This document shows, one piece after another, positions 26,724 to 34,670 of a stretch of DNA of 64,000 nt. The notes beneath the pieces are model-generated. The model was not told where the DNA came from, did not search any database, and saw only the letters and a program-made list of their open reading frames with translations. Made by a program: the position numbers and the translations under genes. Each line of letters opens with the position of its first letter. The first letter of the stretch is position 1. Where the stretch lies: contig JAQXJP010000012.1 in NCBI GenBank assembly GCA_029008875.1, forward strand, positions 44,837 through 108,836, given 5' to 3'. This stretch comes from Lachnospiraceae bacterium (GTDB taxonomy: Bacteria > Bacillota > Clostridia > Lachnospirales > Lachnospiraceae).

Positions 26724-26759
26724 AAAAAAAAGGGTGCATTTGTTTTCTATAAAGCACCC
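26724..26759 (-). terminator. terminator-like hairpin in the opp leader
   Basis: Minus-strand RNA forms GGGTGC / GCACCC with a 16-base loop, followed by eight T (26731-26724). It lies about 40 bases after the predicted transcription start and about 85 bases before oppB, so transcription of oppBCDFA must pass it. Confidence 0.65.
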
Positions 26760-26802
26760 CATTGCACTGTACCATTTACAATTTTTCAAAAACCACTAAT
26801 AT

Positions 26803-26830
26803 ATAATAGCATGTTTTTTCGTTTTGTCAA
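26803..26830 (-). promoter_or_regulatory. opp operon promoter
   Basis: On the minus strand, consensus TTGACA (26830-26825), 16 bases, TATTAT (26808-26803). Confidence 0.75.
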
Positions 26831-26862
26831 TGTTCATTATCCTATCCAATTTCTTGCATTTA

Positions 26863-26871
26863 TGATATAAT
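26863..26871 (+). promoter_or_regulatory. extended -10 promoter of the 102-residue gene
   Basis: TGATATAAT, an extended -10 element with perfect TATAAT at 26866-26871, lies about 40 bases before the gene. No clear -35 is visible. Confidence 0.5.
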
Positions 26872-26909
26872 CTGACATGATATGAAAACATTCCGGAGAG
26901 AGGTTATCC

Positions 26910-27218
26910 ATGTTAACATACGAAGAAGTGCTCAATATGAATTATTATAAGAAGACATCCTATACCGGATGGATGGGGGGTATGCGTTTCCTCATCAAAC
27001 GGGAGACTCCGGAGGCGGAGGAGGGAAAGGACCCCATTGATCCCTTTTTCCACGTCTGGGTGTGGCCGGGTCCCTACATCTTCGACCTGACTCCCGCCGA
27101 CCAAAAATATACCGCCCGTTTCCCCTTCACGGAAGAGGGAAAAAAACTGGCAGTGGACTGGATCAATGAACAGTATGAAGCTCACATGTCAGAGTGGCCA
27201 AAAAAGAAAACCGGATAA
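26910..27218 (+). CDS. small conserved hypothetical protein
   Basis: Not recognised with confidence. The 102-residue soluble protein is rich in aromatic residues (WMGGMRFLIKRE, FFHVWVWPGPYIFD) and ends with a helix (LAVDWINEQYEAHMSEW). No catalytic pattern is visible. GGAGAGAGGTTATCC precedes ATG, and a terminator follows at once, so it is a single-gene unit. It stands divergent from opp, with no visible link. Confidence 0.75.
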   Translation: MLTYEEVLNMNYYKKTSYTGWMGGMRFLIKRETPEAEEGKDPIDPFFHVWVWPGPYIFDLTPADQKYTARFPFTEEGKKLAVDWINEQYEAHMSEWPKKKTG

Positions 27219-27220
27219 AA

Positions 27221-27250
27221 AAAGGATTTGGAAAACTCCAAATCCTTTTT
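27221..27250. terminator. bidirectional terminator between hypothetical gene and tRNA-Ile
   Basis: AAAGGATTTGGA / TCCAAATCCTTT, 12 pairs with an AAAC loop, flanked by A-rich sequence on the left and T on the right. It can end the plus-strand gene and the minus-strand tRNA transcript. Confidence 0.9.
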
Positions 27251-27253
27251 CAG

Positions 27254-27327
<74 letters not shown>

Positions 27328-27403
27328 ATCTGTCCTCCTACAAATCAGCACGGATGTTATCTTAATATAATTTCCGTATTTCGTCAAGAGTAAATTACAA
27401 AAG

Positions 27404-27483
27404 TACGGGCGACAGGACTTGAACCTGCACGGTCTCCCACTAGAACCTAAATCTAGCGCGTCTGCCAATTCCGCCACGCCCGC
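27404..27483 (-). tRNA. tRNA-Leu (TAG)
   Basis: The minus strand gives acceptor GCGGGCG / CGCCCGT with discriminator A, anticodon arm CTAGA / TCTAG with anticodon TAG, a long class II variable arm (TGGGAGACCGTG), and T-loop GTTCAAGTC. CCA is not encoded. It lies upstream of tRNA-Ile on the same transcript. Confidence 0.95.
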
Positions 27484-27494
27484 AAGCAAAAACC

Positions 27495-27522
27495 ATTATA
27501 CCACATTATGATTCAATTACAA
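27495..27522 (-). promoter_or_regulatory. promoter of the two tRNA genes
   Basis: On the minus strand TTGTAA (27522-27517), 16 bases, TATAAT (27500-27495), ending about 11 bases before tRNA-Leu. It overlaps the stop codon of the ABC ATPase gene upstream. Confidence 0.7.
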
Positions 27523-28105
27523 CCACCCGCCCGGAAAAAAAATCCGCCTCCGACTCGTCGTGGGTAACCAGCAAAAAGGTGCGATTCCCAGTGCTTTCCC
27601 TCACAAAGTCCATCACCTGAAGCTTGGTTTCCTCATCCAGGCCCTTGAAGGGTTCATCCATCAATATGGTATCCGCCCCCATCATCTGCGCGTACACAAT
27701 GGCGCGAACAATCGCCACGCGACGCTTCATTCCTCCGCTCAGTTTGGATATCGGCTCGTTTTCCCAATCTTCAAGCCCCACTTTTTCCAAGCATGTTCTC
27801 ATGGTTTTCTCCGCAAGCTTCCGATCATACTTTCCGGATAAGACCATCTCCATATTCTCACGCACCGTGAAGGATTCGCACAGGCGATTTTCCTGAAAAA
27901 CCGCACCGATTTTTCCGCCTCCCATATCGACAGTGCCGGAATCCACCGGCTCCAATCCCATGAGAATTCGAAGCAGGGTTGTCTTTCCGCTCCCGCTTGT
28001 CCCCATCAGGACAACACACTCCCCTCCGTGCACCTCCATGGAGAAATCTTTGAGAACCGTTTTATCCCCGTATGTTTTTGTGACATTACTTATCTCAATG
28101 TTCAT
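27506..28105 (-). CDS. NitT/TauT-type ABC transporter ATP-binding protein
   Basis: Cytoplasmic ATPase of 199 residues, short for the SsuB/TauB/ThiZ group (usually about 250). Walker A MGTSGSGKTT, signature LSGGMKRRV, Walker B TILMDEPFKGLD and the H-loop VTHDESEAD are present, so it should be active. The ATG at 28105 overlaps the permease stop (ATGA). It ends the four-gene operon of TM1266-like regulator, binding protein, permease and ATPase. Confidence 0.9.
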   Translation of the reverse strand: MNIEISNVTKTYGDKTVLKDFSMEVHGGECVVLMGTSGSGKTTLLRILMGLEPVDSGTVDMGGGKIGAVFQENRLCESFTVRENMEMVLSGKYDRKLAEKTMRTCLEKVGLEDWENEPISKLSGGMKRRVAIVRAIVYAQMMGADTILMDEPFKGLDEETKLQVMDFVRESTGNRTFLLVTHDESEADFFSGRVVVIES

Positions 28106-28881
28106 GCTCGCAACACCTTTTTCAGGAAAAATAGAAACAGTTTTTCCGACAACACACTAATCACCACAATAATCACCGTCCACGCCAACAGATCATCCGT
28201 ATCCAGATATATCTTTGCCAGATACAGTTGCTGCCCCACGGATCCGTTGGGCGTCCCGATAATCTCCGCCGCCACGCCGGCTTTCCACGCCATTCCCGTG
28301 GTCACGGTAAACCCGGACATCAAAAACGGAGTCAGCTGCGGGATGGTTATGTAGCGCAGTTTTTTCATGGGAGACATCCCGTAAACCCTCGCCATCTCTT
28401 CCATCTGCGGGTTTACCGCCCGAAGTCCCGACAGCACATTCTGATAGATAATGGGCAGCACAATCAGAAAAGAGATGAACACGGACAGATGCTGGGCGGA
28501 CAGCCAGATCAGGCAAATCACCACAAAGGATGCCACCGGAACCGATTTTATGGTTGCCATCCAGGGCCACAGGAGTGTCTCCACCACAGGAAACCGATTT
28601 GCAAGCACCGCACAGACAATCCCCAGAACCACCCCCAATAAAAAGCCCCCCGCAATATGGTAGAACGTGAACCAGACGGAAATTCCGAAATGGGGAACCT
28701 GCCAGATGGTAAACAGCCGGGCAAACACCTCGATGGGGGTAACCAGCAGAATCTTCTGATGGATACACATGGCCGCAATCTGCCAGATTGCAAGGGCCAC
28801 AACAACTGCAATTATTTTATTGAGAAAGGGAATTCTAAAAGAATTCCCTTTCCTGTTTGCATCTTTGAAATTACAAACCAT
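28102..28881 (-). CDS. NitT/TauT-type ABC transporter permease
   Basis: Membrane subunit of about 259 residues with a BPD_transp_1 core and six hydrophobic segments. The EAA loop reads EEMARVYGMSPMKKLRYITIPQ. The start at ATG 28881 overlaps the binding-protein stop by a few bases; a perfect hairpin (28824-28852) lies inside codons 10-19 of this reading frame, so a later non-ATG start near the first transmembrane helix cannot be ruled out. The in-frame extension to 28935 lies inside the upstream gene and is unlikely. Confidence 0.85.
   Translation of the reverse strand: MVCNFKDANRKGNSFRIPFLNKIIAVVVALAIWQIAAMCIHQKILLVTPIEVFARLFTIWQVPHFGISVWFTFYHIAGGFLLGVVLGIVCAVLANRFPVVETLLWPWMATIKSVPVASFVVICLIWLSAQHLSVFISFLIVLPIIYQNVLSGLRAVNPQMEEMARVYGMSPMKKLRYITIPQLTPFLMSGFTVTTGMAWKAGVAAEIIGTPNGSVGQQLYLAKIYLDTDDLLAWTVIIVVISVLSEKLFLFFLKKVLRA
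28824..28852 (-). other. perfect hairpin at the binding protein/permease junction
   Basis: A 12-bp perfect stem, AAAGGGAATTC plus one flanking G-C pair, with a 5-base loop. It lies 19 bases after the binding-protein stop codon. No T run follows, so it is probably not a terminator. Hairpins at this place often protect binding-protein mRNA from 3' decay. Confidence 0.6.
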
Positions 28882-29929
28882 AGTAGAAGTCATCTCCCGG
28901 CATCGCGCCGCCCAATGCAGCCGGATTCTGATCATACACTGCCTGAAGGAATCCTTCCAGCGCTGCTTTCATCTCAGAACCGGTCAGACAAACCAAGTGG
29001 CAGTTTGGAAGCGCCTTCTGTGCGAGGGGCGCTTTTGCCACAATCCCATACTGCTCAATCAAAGCTGCTGCGCCCTCCACATCCTGGGAAGTGTAGGCAA
29101 CCGACGCCTCATATTCCTCCAAAAACTGTGCCAATTGATTCGGGTACTTCTCCGCAAATTCGCTGCGGACAACAATCACTCCTGTGATAATGTTGCACCC
29201 GTTATCCAGTTTTTCCCACTCATCATTCAGATCCACCGCTACCCGGAGACCTTCCACCTGGGCGCACGCCGCTGTCACAAAGGGCTGCGGAAGCATTGCA
29301 ACCGCATTCTCATCTGCTGAGATGTATGACAGCGCTTCTGTGGTGTCCGCACACCACTGGATGGTAAGATCCTTATCCGCATCCATTCCGTTGGCAGTAA
29401 GCAGATAGCGGAGGATGTACTCCGGAACTGCTCCCTGTCCGGTGGCGTAGACAGTCTTGCCCGCAAGATCCGCAAGGCTCTGCACACTCTCACCACGCTC
29501 CACAATATACAGCACCCCGGTGTTGACGGTGGCAACCACCTTTACCCCGCCCTCCGTCTTGTTATACAGGGTAGATGCAAGATTGGACGGGATTGCCGCA
29601 ATATCCAGTTCTCCCTGGGCAAGCGGAGTCACAAACGCGGATGCTTCGGTTGCAAGTTCTGCAAACTCATACGTGTTGGCAGTCTCCCCCGCCGCCCCAT
29701 CGCTCATAAGTTTTACCATTCCCATTGCGGTGGGTCCACTCATTGCCCCCACACGTATGGTGGTTGGTTCTTCCGCCTCAATCTGGGTCTGGGTATCATC
29801 TGCGCCGGTCACAGTCTCCGTGCCTCCCTGTGTGTCCACCTGTGTGTCTGACTTCTTGGTGCCGCATCCCATCATCATAGTCACGGCCATGGATGCCACC
29901 AGAAGAACGCTCAATAATTTTTTCTTCAT
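28871..29929 (-). CDS. ABC transporter substrate-binding lipoprotein, SsuA/THI5-like
   Basis: Lipoprotein of 352 residues. The signal peptide MKKKLLSVLLVASMAVTMMM ends in lipobox MMGCG, followed by a Thr/Gln/Glu-rich linker. The mature domain begins TIRVGAMSGPTAMGMVKLM and has the two-lobe pattern of NMT1/THI5-like or SsuA proteins (DIAAIPSNLASTLYNKT, GKTVYATGQGAVPEYILRYL). Ligands in this family include thiamine precursors, taurine, nitrate and riboflavin-like compounds; none can be chosen. AAAGGACAAGTTGTT precedes ATG 29929. The longer frame to 30067 overlaps the upstream regulator gene and is not supported. Confidence 0.9.
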   Translation of the reverse strand: MKKKLLSVLLVASMAVTMMMGCGTKKSDTQVDTQGGTETVTGADDTQTQIEAEEPTTIRVGAMSGPTAMGMVKLMSDGAAGETANTYEFAELATEASAFVTPLAQGELDIAAIPSNLASTLYNKTEGGVKVVATVNTGVLYIVERGESVQSLADLAGKTVYATGQGAVPEYILRYLLTANGMDADKDLTIQWCADTTEALSYISADENAVAMLPQPFVTAACAQVEGLRVAVDLNDEWEKLDNGCNIITGVIVVRSEFAEKYPNQLAQFLEEYEASVAYTSQDVEGAAALIEQYGIVAKAPLAQKALPNCHLVCLTGSEMKAALEGFLQAVYDQNPAALGGAMPGDDFYYGL

Positions 29930-29964
29930 AACAACTTGTCCTTTCTGCCCGAAATAAGGGTCTT

Positions 29965-30210
29965 TTATATTTTGGCTGTATTCGTCTTGGCAGATACACC
30001 CTCCAGCATTCCAAGTTTTCCCGAAATTGCGCTGGTAACCGCCGTCGGCGCATCCAACATCACGCAAATCACCGACACATTCTTTTTCTCATAGGGTAAT
30101 CCCATGCGGCCAATAATGTACTTGCCATACTCATGCAAAATATCATTGACACGTCCTGCTTCCTCCCGGTCATAAATGATGATGCTAAGCACTGCGATTC
30201 GGTTATCCAT
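29965..30210 (-). CDS. TM1266-family iron-only hydrogenase system putative regulator
   Basis: Small ACT-like protein of 81 residues (RIAVLSIIIYDREEAGRVND at the start, VSVICVMLDAPTAVTSAISGKLG near the end). The family is named for Thermotoga TM1266 and is usually found beside FeFe-hydrogenase maturation genes, but no hydrogenase gene is present here. GCGGAAAGGAAATTACA precedes ATG. It is the first gene of an operon with a NitT/TauT-type importer, preceded by a leader with a terminator, so it may sense the ligand or regulate its use. Confidence 0.85.
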   Translation of the reverse strand: MDNRIAVLSIIIYDREEAGRVNDILHEYGKYIIGRMGLPYEKKNVSVICVMLDAPTAVTSAISGKLGMLEGVSAKTNTAKI

Positions 30211-30245
30211 TGTAATTTCCTTTCCGCCGAAGTTCTCGGGCTACG

Positions 30246-30292
30246 AAAAAAGGTTGCTTCACGAGGCGCAAAAATGCGGTCGTAAAGCAACC
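30246..30292 (-). terminator. leader terminator upstream of the TM1266/ABC operon
   Basis: Minus-strand RNA forms a long interrupted stem: GGTTGCTT / AAGCAACC, ACGA / TCGT and CGCA / TGCG, then six T (30251-30246). It lies between the promoter and the first gene, which suggests controlled read-through. Confidence 0.8.
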
Positions 30293-30358
30293 ATCAGTTT
30301 CTCTCCCTCGCCTTTCCACTCGGGACGAACCCTTGTGCGTCAGTACGAATTATCAGTT
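30293..30358 (-). ncRNA. candidate regulatory leader RNA, class not recognised
   Basis: About 65 nt lie between the predicted start of transcription and the terminator. They contain a short hairpin (CAC..GGG TTCGT CCC..GTG) and a segment AGGCGAGG that can pair with CGCCT / CCTCG in the terminator's descending arm, as an antiterminator would. It does not fit TPP, cobalamin, SAM-I, glycine, FMN or guanidine-I patterns as far as I can see by eye. Confidence 0.4.
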
Positions 30359-30364
30359 GTGGTC

Positions 30365-30393
30365 ATTCTATGGAAAAAACACAAAAATGTCAA
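30365..30393 (-). promoter_or_regulatory. promoter of the TM1266/ABC operon
   Basis: On the minus strand, consensus TTGACA (30393-30388), exactly 17 bases, TAGAAT (30370-30365). Transcription would begin near 30358 and run through a leader of about 110 nt. Confidence 0.8.
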
Positions 30394-30413
30394 TCCTTTT
30401 CCTAGGACTGCCG

Positions 30414-32096
30414 TTAAATTTTGAAGAAGCTGATCGCCTCCTCCAAGACAACGGCCTGTTCCTTCACCTCTTCTGCCTGCTGTGCGACAACCGCGATGGT
30501 GGAACTCAGTTCCTGCATGGAGGCCGTGGTCTCCTCCGTGTTTGCCGCATTCTCCTGGGAGATGGCACTCAGGTTGGAGATCAGGTCAATCATGCTGGTT
30601 CTGGACTGATCGCAATCCTTTGCCTGCCCGTCCACCATGCCGCTGTGGCTTCTCGTATCCTGAATTCCCTCGCTGACATTGGCAAACTCTTCCTGGGTAT
30701 TTTTCAGGTTCTCCTGCTGCTCTTGCAAGAGATGTTTCACCTCTTCCATCTTCTCGATGGATCTCTTGGAGTCCGCTACCAGGATTCCAAGAATCTCCTC
30801 GATCTTGCGTCCGGATTCATTGGACTGTTCCGCAAGGTTGGAAATCTCATTTGCCACAACTGCAAAGCCCTTTCCGGCCTCGCCGGCTCTTGCAGCTTCA
30901 ATGGAAGCATTCAGAGACAGGAGATTGGTCTGATCCGCAATCTCAGTAATCAAATTAACCGCTGTGGAAATATCCGCAACGGAGCGGTCTGTCGCCGCCA
31001 CATTCTCCGCCACCACTTCGATGGCTTCCACCGTCTTGGAATTGGATTGATCCAGCACACGAATGATCTCCATTGCTCTCTTGCCGGCAGAATCCATATC
31101 CCCTGCCACATAGTCCAAATCGTTGATTCCGCCCACGATACTTGCGATCTTGTCTCCCATGTCCGCCACCTTCAGCGTAGCGGTCTCGATATCGGTCGCC
31201 ATGGATACAGCACCCTTGGAGATCTCATCCACCGCACGGCTGACACTGTCCGCATTGTCGGATGTAGAGGTGGCAATGGATTGCAATTCATTGCCGTTTC
31301 TAAGGAGATCCTCCGATGCGCTCTGAACCTTCTCCACAATCTCCCTCAAGGATGCAGATAAGCGAATCCGGGATTTGATGATGGAATCGATTTCCTTGAC
31401 ATCACTCTTGGCTGTCCTGTGCGCTGTTAAATCACCCTGGGACAGGAAGCTCAGATTCTCGGAAATAATGACAAGCGGCTCCTTGAGACTTCTCGCAAAG
31501 AAGAATGCTATCACAATGCTGATAACCACATTAAAAATCGCAATTCCTATCAGTTTCGTCACAGTAGCGTTAACCTCTTTGTTGACAAGTTCTTCACTTT
31601 TTCCGGCAAATGCCATCCCCACAGCATTCCCCTGGTCGTCATAAACCGGAAGGTAGATCACCTGATACAATTCCCCATTAATCGGCACATTTTCCGCCTC
31701 ATAAGTATTCCCTGCGGAGACAGTCGCCCATATAGCCGGGTCAGTAGCCGTCCCCTCATTTCTTCCGGATGGATTATTCGCGTCTTTCATAGATGAAATA
31801 TATCGAACATCCTGAATAAACAGCGTCATCTCAACATTGTTATCCAGCATGCTGTCCACGTAGTCATGCTCATAAGCAGGCTGATGGTCCGCGGAATTGG
31901 CGATATCCCACTCATAATACTTACCCAGTCCTCTTGCCGCGGTCTCCAGTTCACTGGTCACGTTACTCTTCAGCGCATTTTTCATCTCCATGCTGGAGAA
32001 AAGCACCGTCGTGGTTGCCACCAAAAGTGCCGGTATCATTGCAACCAGAAGCAGCGCCCCCATCATTGATATTTTCTTTCTCTCCTTTTTAGCCAT
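30414..32096 (-). CDS. methyl-accepting chemotaxis protein, membrane receptor
   Basis: Chemoreceptor of 560 residues. One transmembrane helix ([20 protein letters not shown]) precedes an extracellular domain of about 150 residues with a single-Cache look ([25 protein letters not shown]), then a second helix ([20 protein letters not shown]), a HAMP-like segment and the cytoplasmic signalling hairpin. The tip sequence [20 protein letters not shown] and [11 protein letters not shown] is intact. No C-terminal CheR-tethering pentapeptide is seen. GGGGGACAAT precedes ATG. The ligand is unknown, and no other chemotaxis gene lies nearby. Confidence 0.95.
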   Translation of the reverse strand: MAKKERKKISMMGALLLVAMIPALLVATTTVLFSSMEMKNALKSNVTSELETAARGLGKYYEWDIANSADHQPAYEHDYVDSMLDNNVEMTLFIQDVRYISSMKDANNPSGRNEGTATDPAIWATVSAGNTYEAENVPINGELYQVIYLPVYDDQGNAVGMAFAGKSEELVNKEVNATVTKLIGIAIFNVVISIVIAFFFARSLKEPLVIISENLSFLSQGDLTAHRTAKSDVKEIDSIIKSRIRLSASLREIVEKVQSASEDLLRNGNELQSIATSTSDNADSVSRAVDEISKGAVSMATDIETATLKVADMGDKIASIVGGINDLDYVAGDMDSAGKRAMEIIRVLDQSNSKTVEAIEVVAENVAATDRSVADISTAVNLITEIADQTNLLSLNASIEAARAGEAGKGFAVVANEISNLAEQSNESGRKIEEILGILVADSKRSIEKMEEVKHLLQEQQENLKNTQEEFANVSEGIQDTRSHSGMVDGQAKDCDQSRTSMIDLISNLSAISQENAANTEETTASMQELSSTIAVVAQQAEEVKEQAVVLEEAISFFKI

Positions 32097-32283
32097 ATTG
32101 TCCCCCTTTTCTTAACGTAAACCCACATAACAATACTTTACCATTTTTTCGTAAAAACTCAACACTTAAGTACCGTTTTCTCCACAATTCCTGTACATTT
32201 TCTCCAAAACTATACTTTACCAATAACCTTTAAAATTTATAGGAATATAGTATATAAAACACATAGGAGTTACTCCCATTCAT

Positions 32284-32709
32284 ATGCAAAACAGAACTGC
32301 CATACCGATGGATTACGGTGCAGACCCTTATGTGGTCAATCTGGAAAGCGCCACAAAACAGAATTCCTTTTATCGCAGGACTCTGTGGACCGGCTACCAT
32401 TTACAGGTGACATTGATGTCCATTCCGCCCCAGGGGGAAATCGGATTGGAGGTCCACGAGAACGACGACCAGTTTCTGCAGATAGAGGAGGGCTGTGGAA
32501 TGGCCCGTATGGGCTCCTGCCGCGATAATCTGTCACTTCAACGGACTGTAAGCAGCGGCGATGCGGTCCTTATCCCGGCCGGCACCTGGCACAACGTGGT
32601 CAACACCGGCAGCGTCCCGTTGAAAATCTATTCCATCTATGCCCCGCCCCATCATCCGAAGGGCACCGTGCATCGCACAAAGAGGGAATCCGACGCCGGA
32701 GGAGTCTGA
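32284..32709 (+). CDS. cupin domain protein
   Basis: Single-domain cupin of 141 residues. Cupin motif 1 appears as EVHENDDQFLQIEEG, with one His and a Glu-type ligand pattern, and motif 2 as LIPAGTWHNVVNTG. It resembles the mannose-6-phosphate isomerase-like cupins of unknown substrate, which often bind a metal. The ribosome binding site TAGGAG lies 14 bases before ATG, further than usual. It is divergent from the chemoreceptor gene. A stem-loop lies about 65 bases downstream. Confidence 0.88.
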   Translation: MQNRTAIPMDYGADPYVVNLESATKQNSFYRRTLWTGYHLQVTLMSIPPQGEIGLEVHENDDQFLQIEEGCGMARMGSCRDNLSLQRTVSSGDAVLIPAGTWHNVVNTGSVPLKIYSIYAPPHHPKGTVHRTKRESDAGGV

Positions 32710-32772
32710 CACCGGAGGAGTCCGATGATATTGTATATCATATCTCGTAATATTCTTATAGAACCACCGAAA

Positions 32773-32805
32773 AAGCCTCCAACTCTTTCAGGGGTTTGGG
32801 GGCTT
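32773..32805 (+). terminator. possible terminator of the cupin gene
   Basis: AAGCCTCCAA / TTGGGGGCTT (10 pairs, one G-T) with a 13-base loop; it is followed by GATCATCTTCTTTTA, so the T tract is poor. Confidence 0.45.
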
Positions 32806-32910
32806 GATCATCTTCTTTTACAATATCATATTTAGGAAACCGGTATTTGTTCTTTCCTCAGAGAATCATCTGCCAACACTCATTTCCCGATATTATCTCT
32901 AAACTCCGAA

Positions 32911-33191
32911 TTACTAATAAATATCTGAATCTCCCGGCAAAAAATAGTAAAAACCGAGACTTCGACCGGGACTTTACTAATGGATTCCCTGTTTGACAAG
33001 GGAAAAATTAGTAAAATCCGGGAAGCAATCAGGATAATTACTAACAGAATTCGGAAATCTGGGAGAATCATTAGTAAAATCAAGAGAGTCATCTTGTAAA
33101 TTACTAACAGAATCCGGAAGTTAGGTGAGAACATTAGTAAAAACAATAGTATAAACATTAGTAAAAACCAAAGCACCAGGATAATTGCTAA
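32911..33191. repeat. 63-bp dyad-containing tandem repeats upstream of adh
   Basis: The gene-free interval 32710-33452 holds a divergent array of about four 63/64-bp units. Each unit contains one TTACTAA (32911, 32974, 33038, 33101) and one TTAGTAA-type element (32944 as ATAGTAA, 33008, 33071, 33134), alternating every 30-34 bases; further copies lie at 33158 and, degenerate, at 33185. The two heptamers are complements of each other and can pair, and the sequence between neighbouring heptamers contains shorter inverted repeats that differ from interval to interval (CCCT/AGGG, ATCC/GGAT, CAAGA/TCTTG). Reading frames here only translate the repeats. Confidence 0.75.
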
Positions 33192-33373
33192 TATGAAAAA
33201 TCATATGGAAATTCTTCAAAATTTGGAGCGGTATTCGGAAATTATGTATGATATAATTTATAGCAAAAGATGTCGGAAAGACGTAAGAAAATACCAAAAA
33301 ATGGTGTACTAAAATTAGCACAAGGATTTTGCTGAAACTAGTACTTTTGCTCCATGACACGAACTTTGCTTAC

Positions 33374-33391
33374 TTGTTAAAATAGAACCAT
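33374..33391 (+). promoter_or_regulatory. possible Rex-type half-site upstream of adh
   Basis: TTGTTAA followed by AATA and a degraded second half lies about 65 bases before the adh ribosome binding site. Rex, the NADH-sensing repressor of Clostridia, binds TTGTTAA-N4-TTAACAA and often controls alcohol dehydrogenases. Only one half matches well. Confidence 0.3.
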
Positions 33392-33452
33392 CAACGAAAG
33401 TTGAGAAGGCATTGCCGTTTGGGGAAAATATAATGTAAAGGAGAAATTTAAA

Positions 33453-34670
33453 ATGGCAAGATTTACACTACCTCGTGATTTGTATCACGGAAAAGGCTCC
33501 CTTGAGGCTCTCAAGTCTTTCGAGGGAAAGAAAGCAATTATCTGTGTAGGCGGAGGCTCCATGAAGAGATTTGGATTCCTTGACAGAGCCATCGACTACT
33601 TGAAGGAAGCGGGAATGGAGGTCGACCTGATTGAGGGTATCGAGCCGGATCCGTCCGTTGAAACCGTCATGAAGGGCGCAGAGAAGATGCTTGAGTTTGA
33701 GCCTGACTGGATCATTGCAATGGGTGGAGGATCACCGATTGATGCAGCGAAGGCTATGTGGATTAAGTATGAGTATCCGGAAGTTACTTTTGAGGATATG
33801 TGTAAGGTGTTCGGACTTCCGAAGCTTCGCCGCAAAGCTCATTTCTGTGCAATTTCATCCACATCTGGAACTGCGACGGAAGTAACCGCATTCTCAATCA
33901 TCACAGATTATGAGAAGGGTATTAAGTATCCGATTGCTGACTTTGAGATTACACCGGACGTTGCGATCGTGGATCCGGATTTGGCAGAAACTATGCCGCA
34001 GAAGCTCGTTGCTCACACCGGAATGGATGCAATGACACATGCGGTTGAGGCATATGTATCCACAGCAAATTGTGACTTTACCGATCCGCTTGCAATTCAT
34101 GCAATTGAGATGATTATGAGGGACCTTGTTCCTTCCTACAACGGAGATATGGAAGCGCGTGACAGAATGCATGTTGCACAGTGCCTTGCAGGCCAGGCGT
34201 TCTCAAATGCACTTCTGGGAATCGTACATTCCATGGCTCATAAGACCGGAGCAGCGTTCGCTGACTACGGCGCACATATTATTCACGGTGCTGCAAATGC
34301 CATGTATTTACCAAAAGTTATCGCATTTAATGCGAAGGATGAGACTGCAAAGAAGCGCTACGGCGTAATTGCAGATTATATGCACCTGGGCGGCGCCAAC
34401 GATGATGAAAAGGTGAAATTGCTCATCGATTACCTGCGCAAGATGAATGACGACTTGAATATTCCTCATTGCATCAAGAATTACGGGGCAGACAGCTACC
34501 CGACAGAGCAGGGATTCGTTCCGGAAAAAATATTCCTTGAGAGACTTCCTGAAATTGCGAAGAATGCAATCGGTGATGCTTGTACAGGTTCTAACCCGAG
34601 ACAGCCAAGCCAGGAGGAGATGGAAAAACTCTTGAAGTGCTGCTACTATGACACAGAGGTTGATTTCTAG
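33453..34670 (+). CDS. iron-containing alcohol dehydrogenase
   Basis: Type III (group III) alcohol dehydrogenase of 405 residues; it reduces aldehydes to alcohols with NAD(P)H in fermentation. The nucleotide-binding glycines are in MGGGSPIDAAKAMW, the metal ligands in TMPQKLVAHTGMDAMTHAVEA, GIVHSMAHKTGAAF and HIIHGAANAM. It resembles the dehydrogenase half of bifunctional AdhE, but it is a stand-alone protein with a proper start. TAAAGGAGAAATTTAAA precedes ATG. The stop codon overlaps the first unit of the 14-bp repeat array. Both flanks are long non-coding repeat regions. Confidence 0.95.
   Translation: MARFTLPRDLYHGKGSLEALKSFEGKKAIICVGGGSMKRFGFLDRAIDYLKEAGMEVDLIEGIEPDPSVETVMKGAEKMLEFEPDWIIAMGGGSPIDAAKAMWIKYEYPEVTFEDMCKVFGLPKLRRKAHFCAISSTSGTATEVTAFSIITDYEKGIKYPIADFEITPDVAIVDPDLAETMPQKLVAHTGMDAMTHAVEAYVSTANCDFTDPLAIHAIEMIMRDLVPSYNGDMEARDRMHVAQCLAGQAFSNALLGIVHSMAHKTGAAFADYGAHIIHGAANAMYLPKVIAFNAKDETAKKRYGVIADYMHLGGANDDEKVKLLIDYLRKMNDDLNIPHCIKNYGADSYPTEQGFVPEKIFLERLPEIAKNAIGDACTGSNPRQPSQEEMEKLLKCCYYDTEVDF

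Noticed and set aside
29965..30290. 73-codon frame in the TM1266 leader (30069-30290)
   Set aside because: It overlaps the regulator gene in another frame and includes the terminator hairpin; no homology is apparent.
30322..30332. GGGACGAACCC hairpin resembling a mini-ykkC (guanidine-II) element on the plus strand
   Set aside because: Only one hairpin instead of two, and no plus-strand gene lies downstream.
32880..33360. Minus-strand open frames rich in Leu/Ile upstream of adh
   Set aside because: They simply translate the 63-bp repeat units (LLM..NFRILLVI repeated), have no ribosome binding site and no family resemblance.
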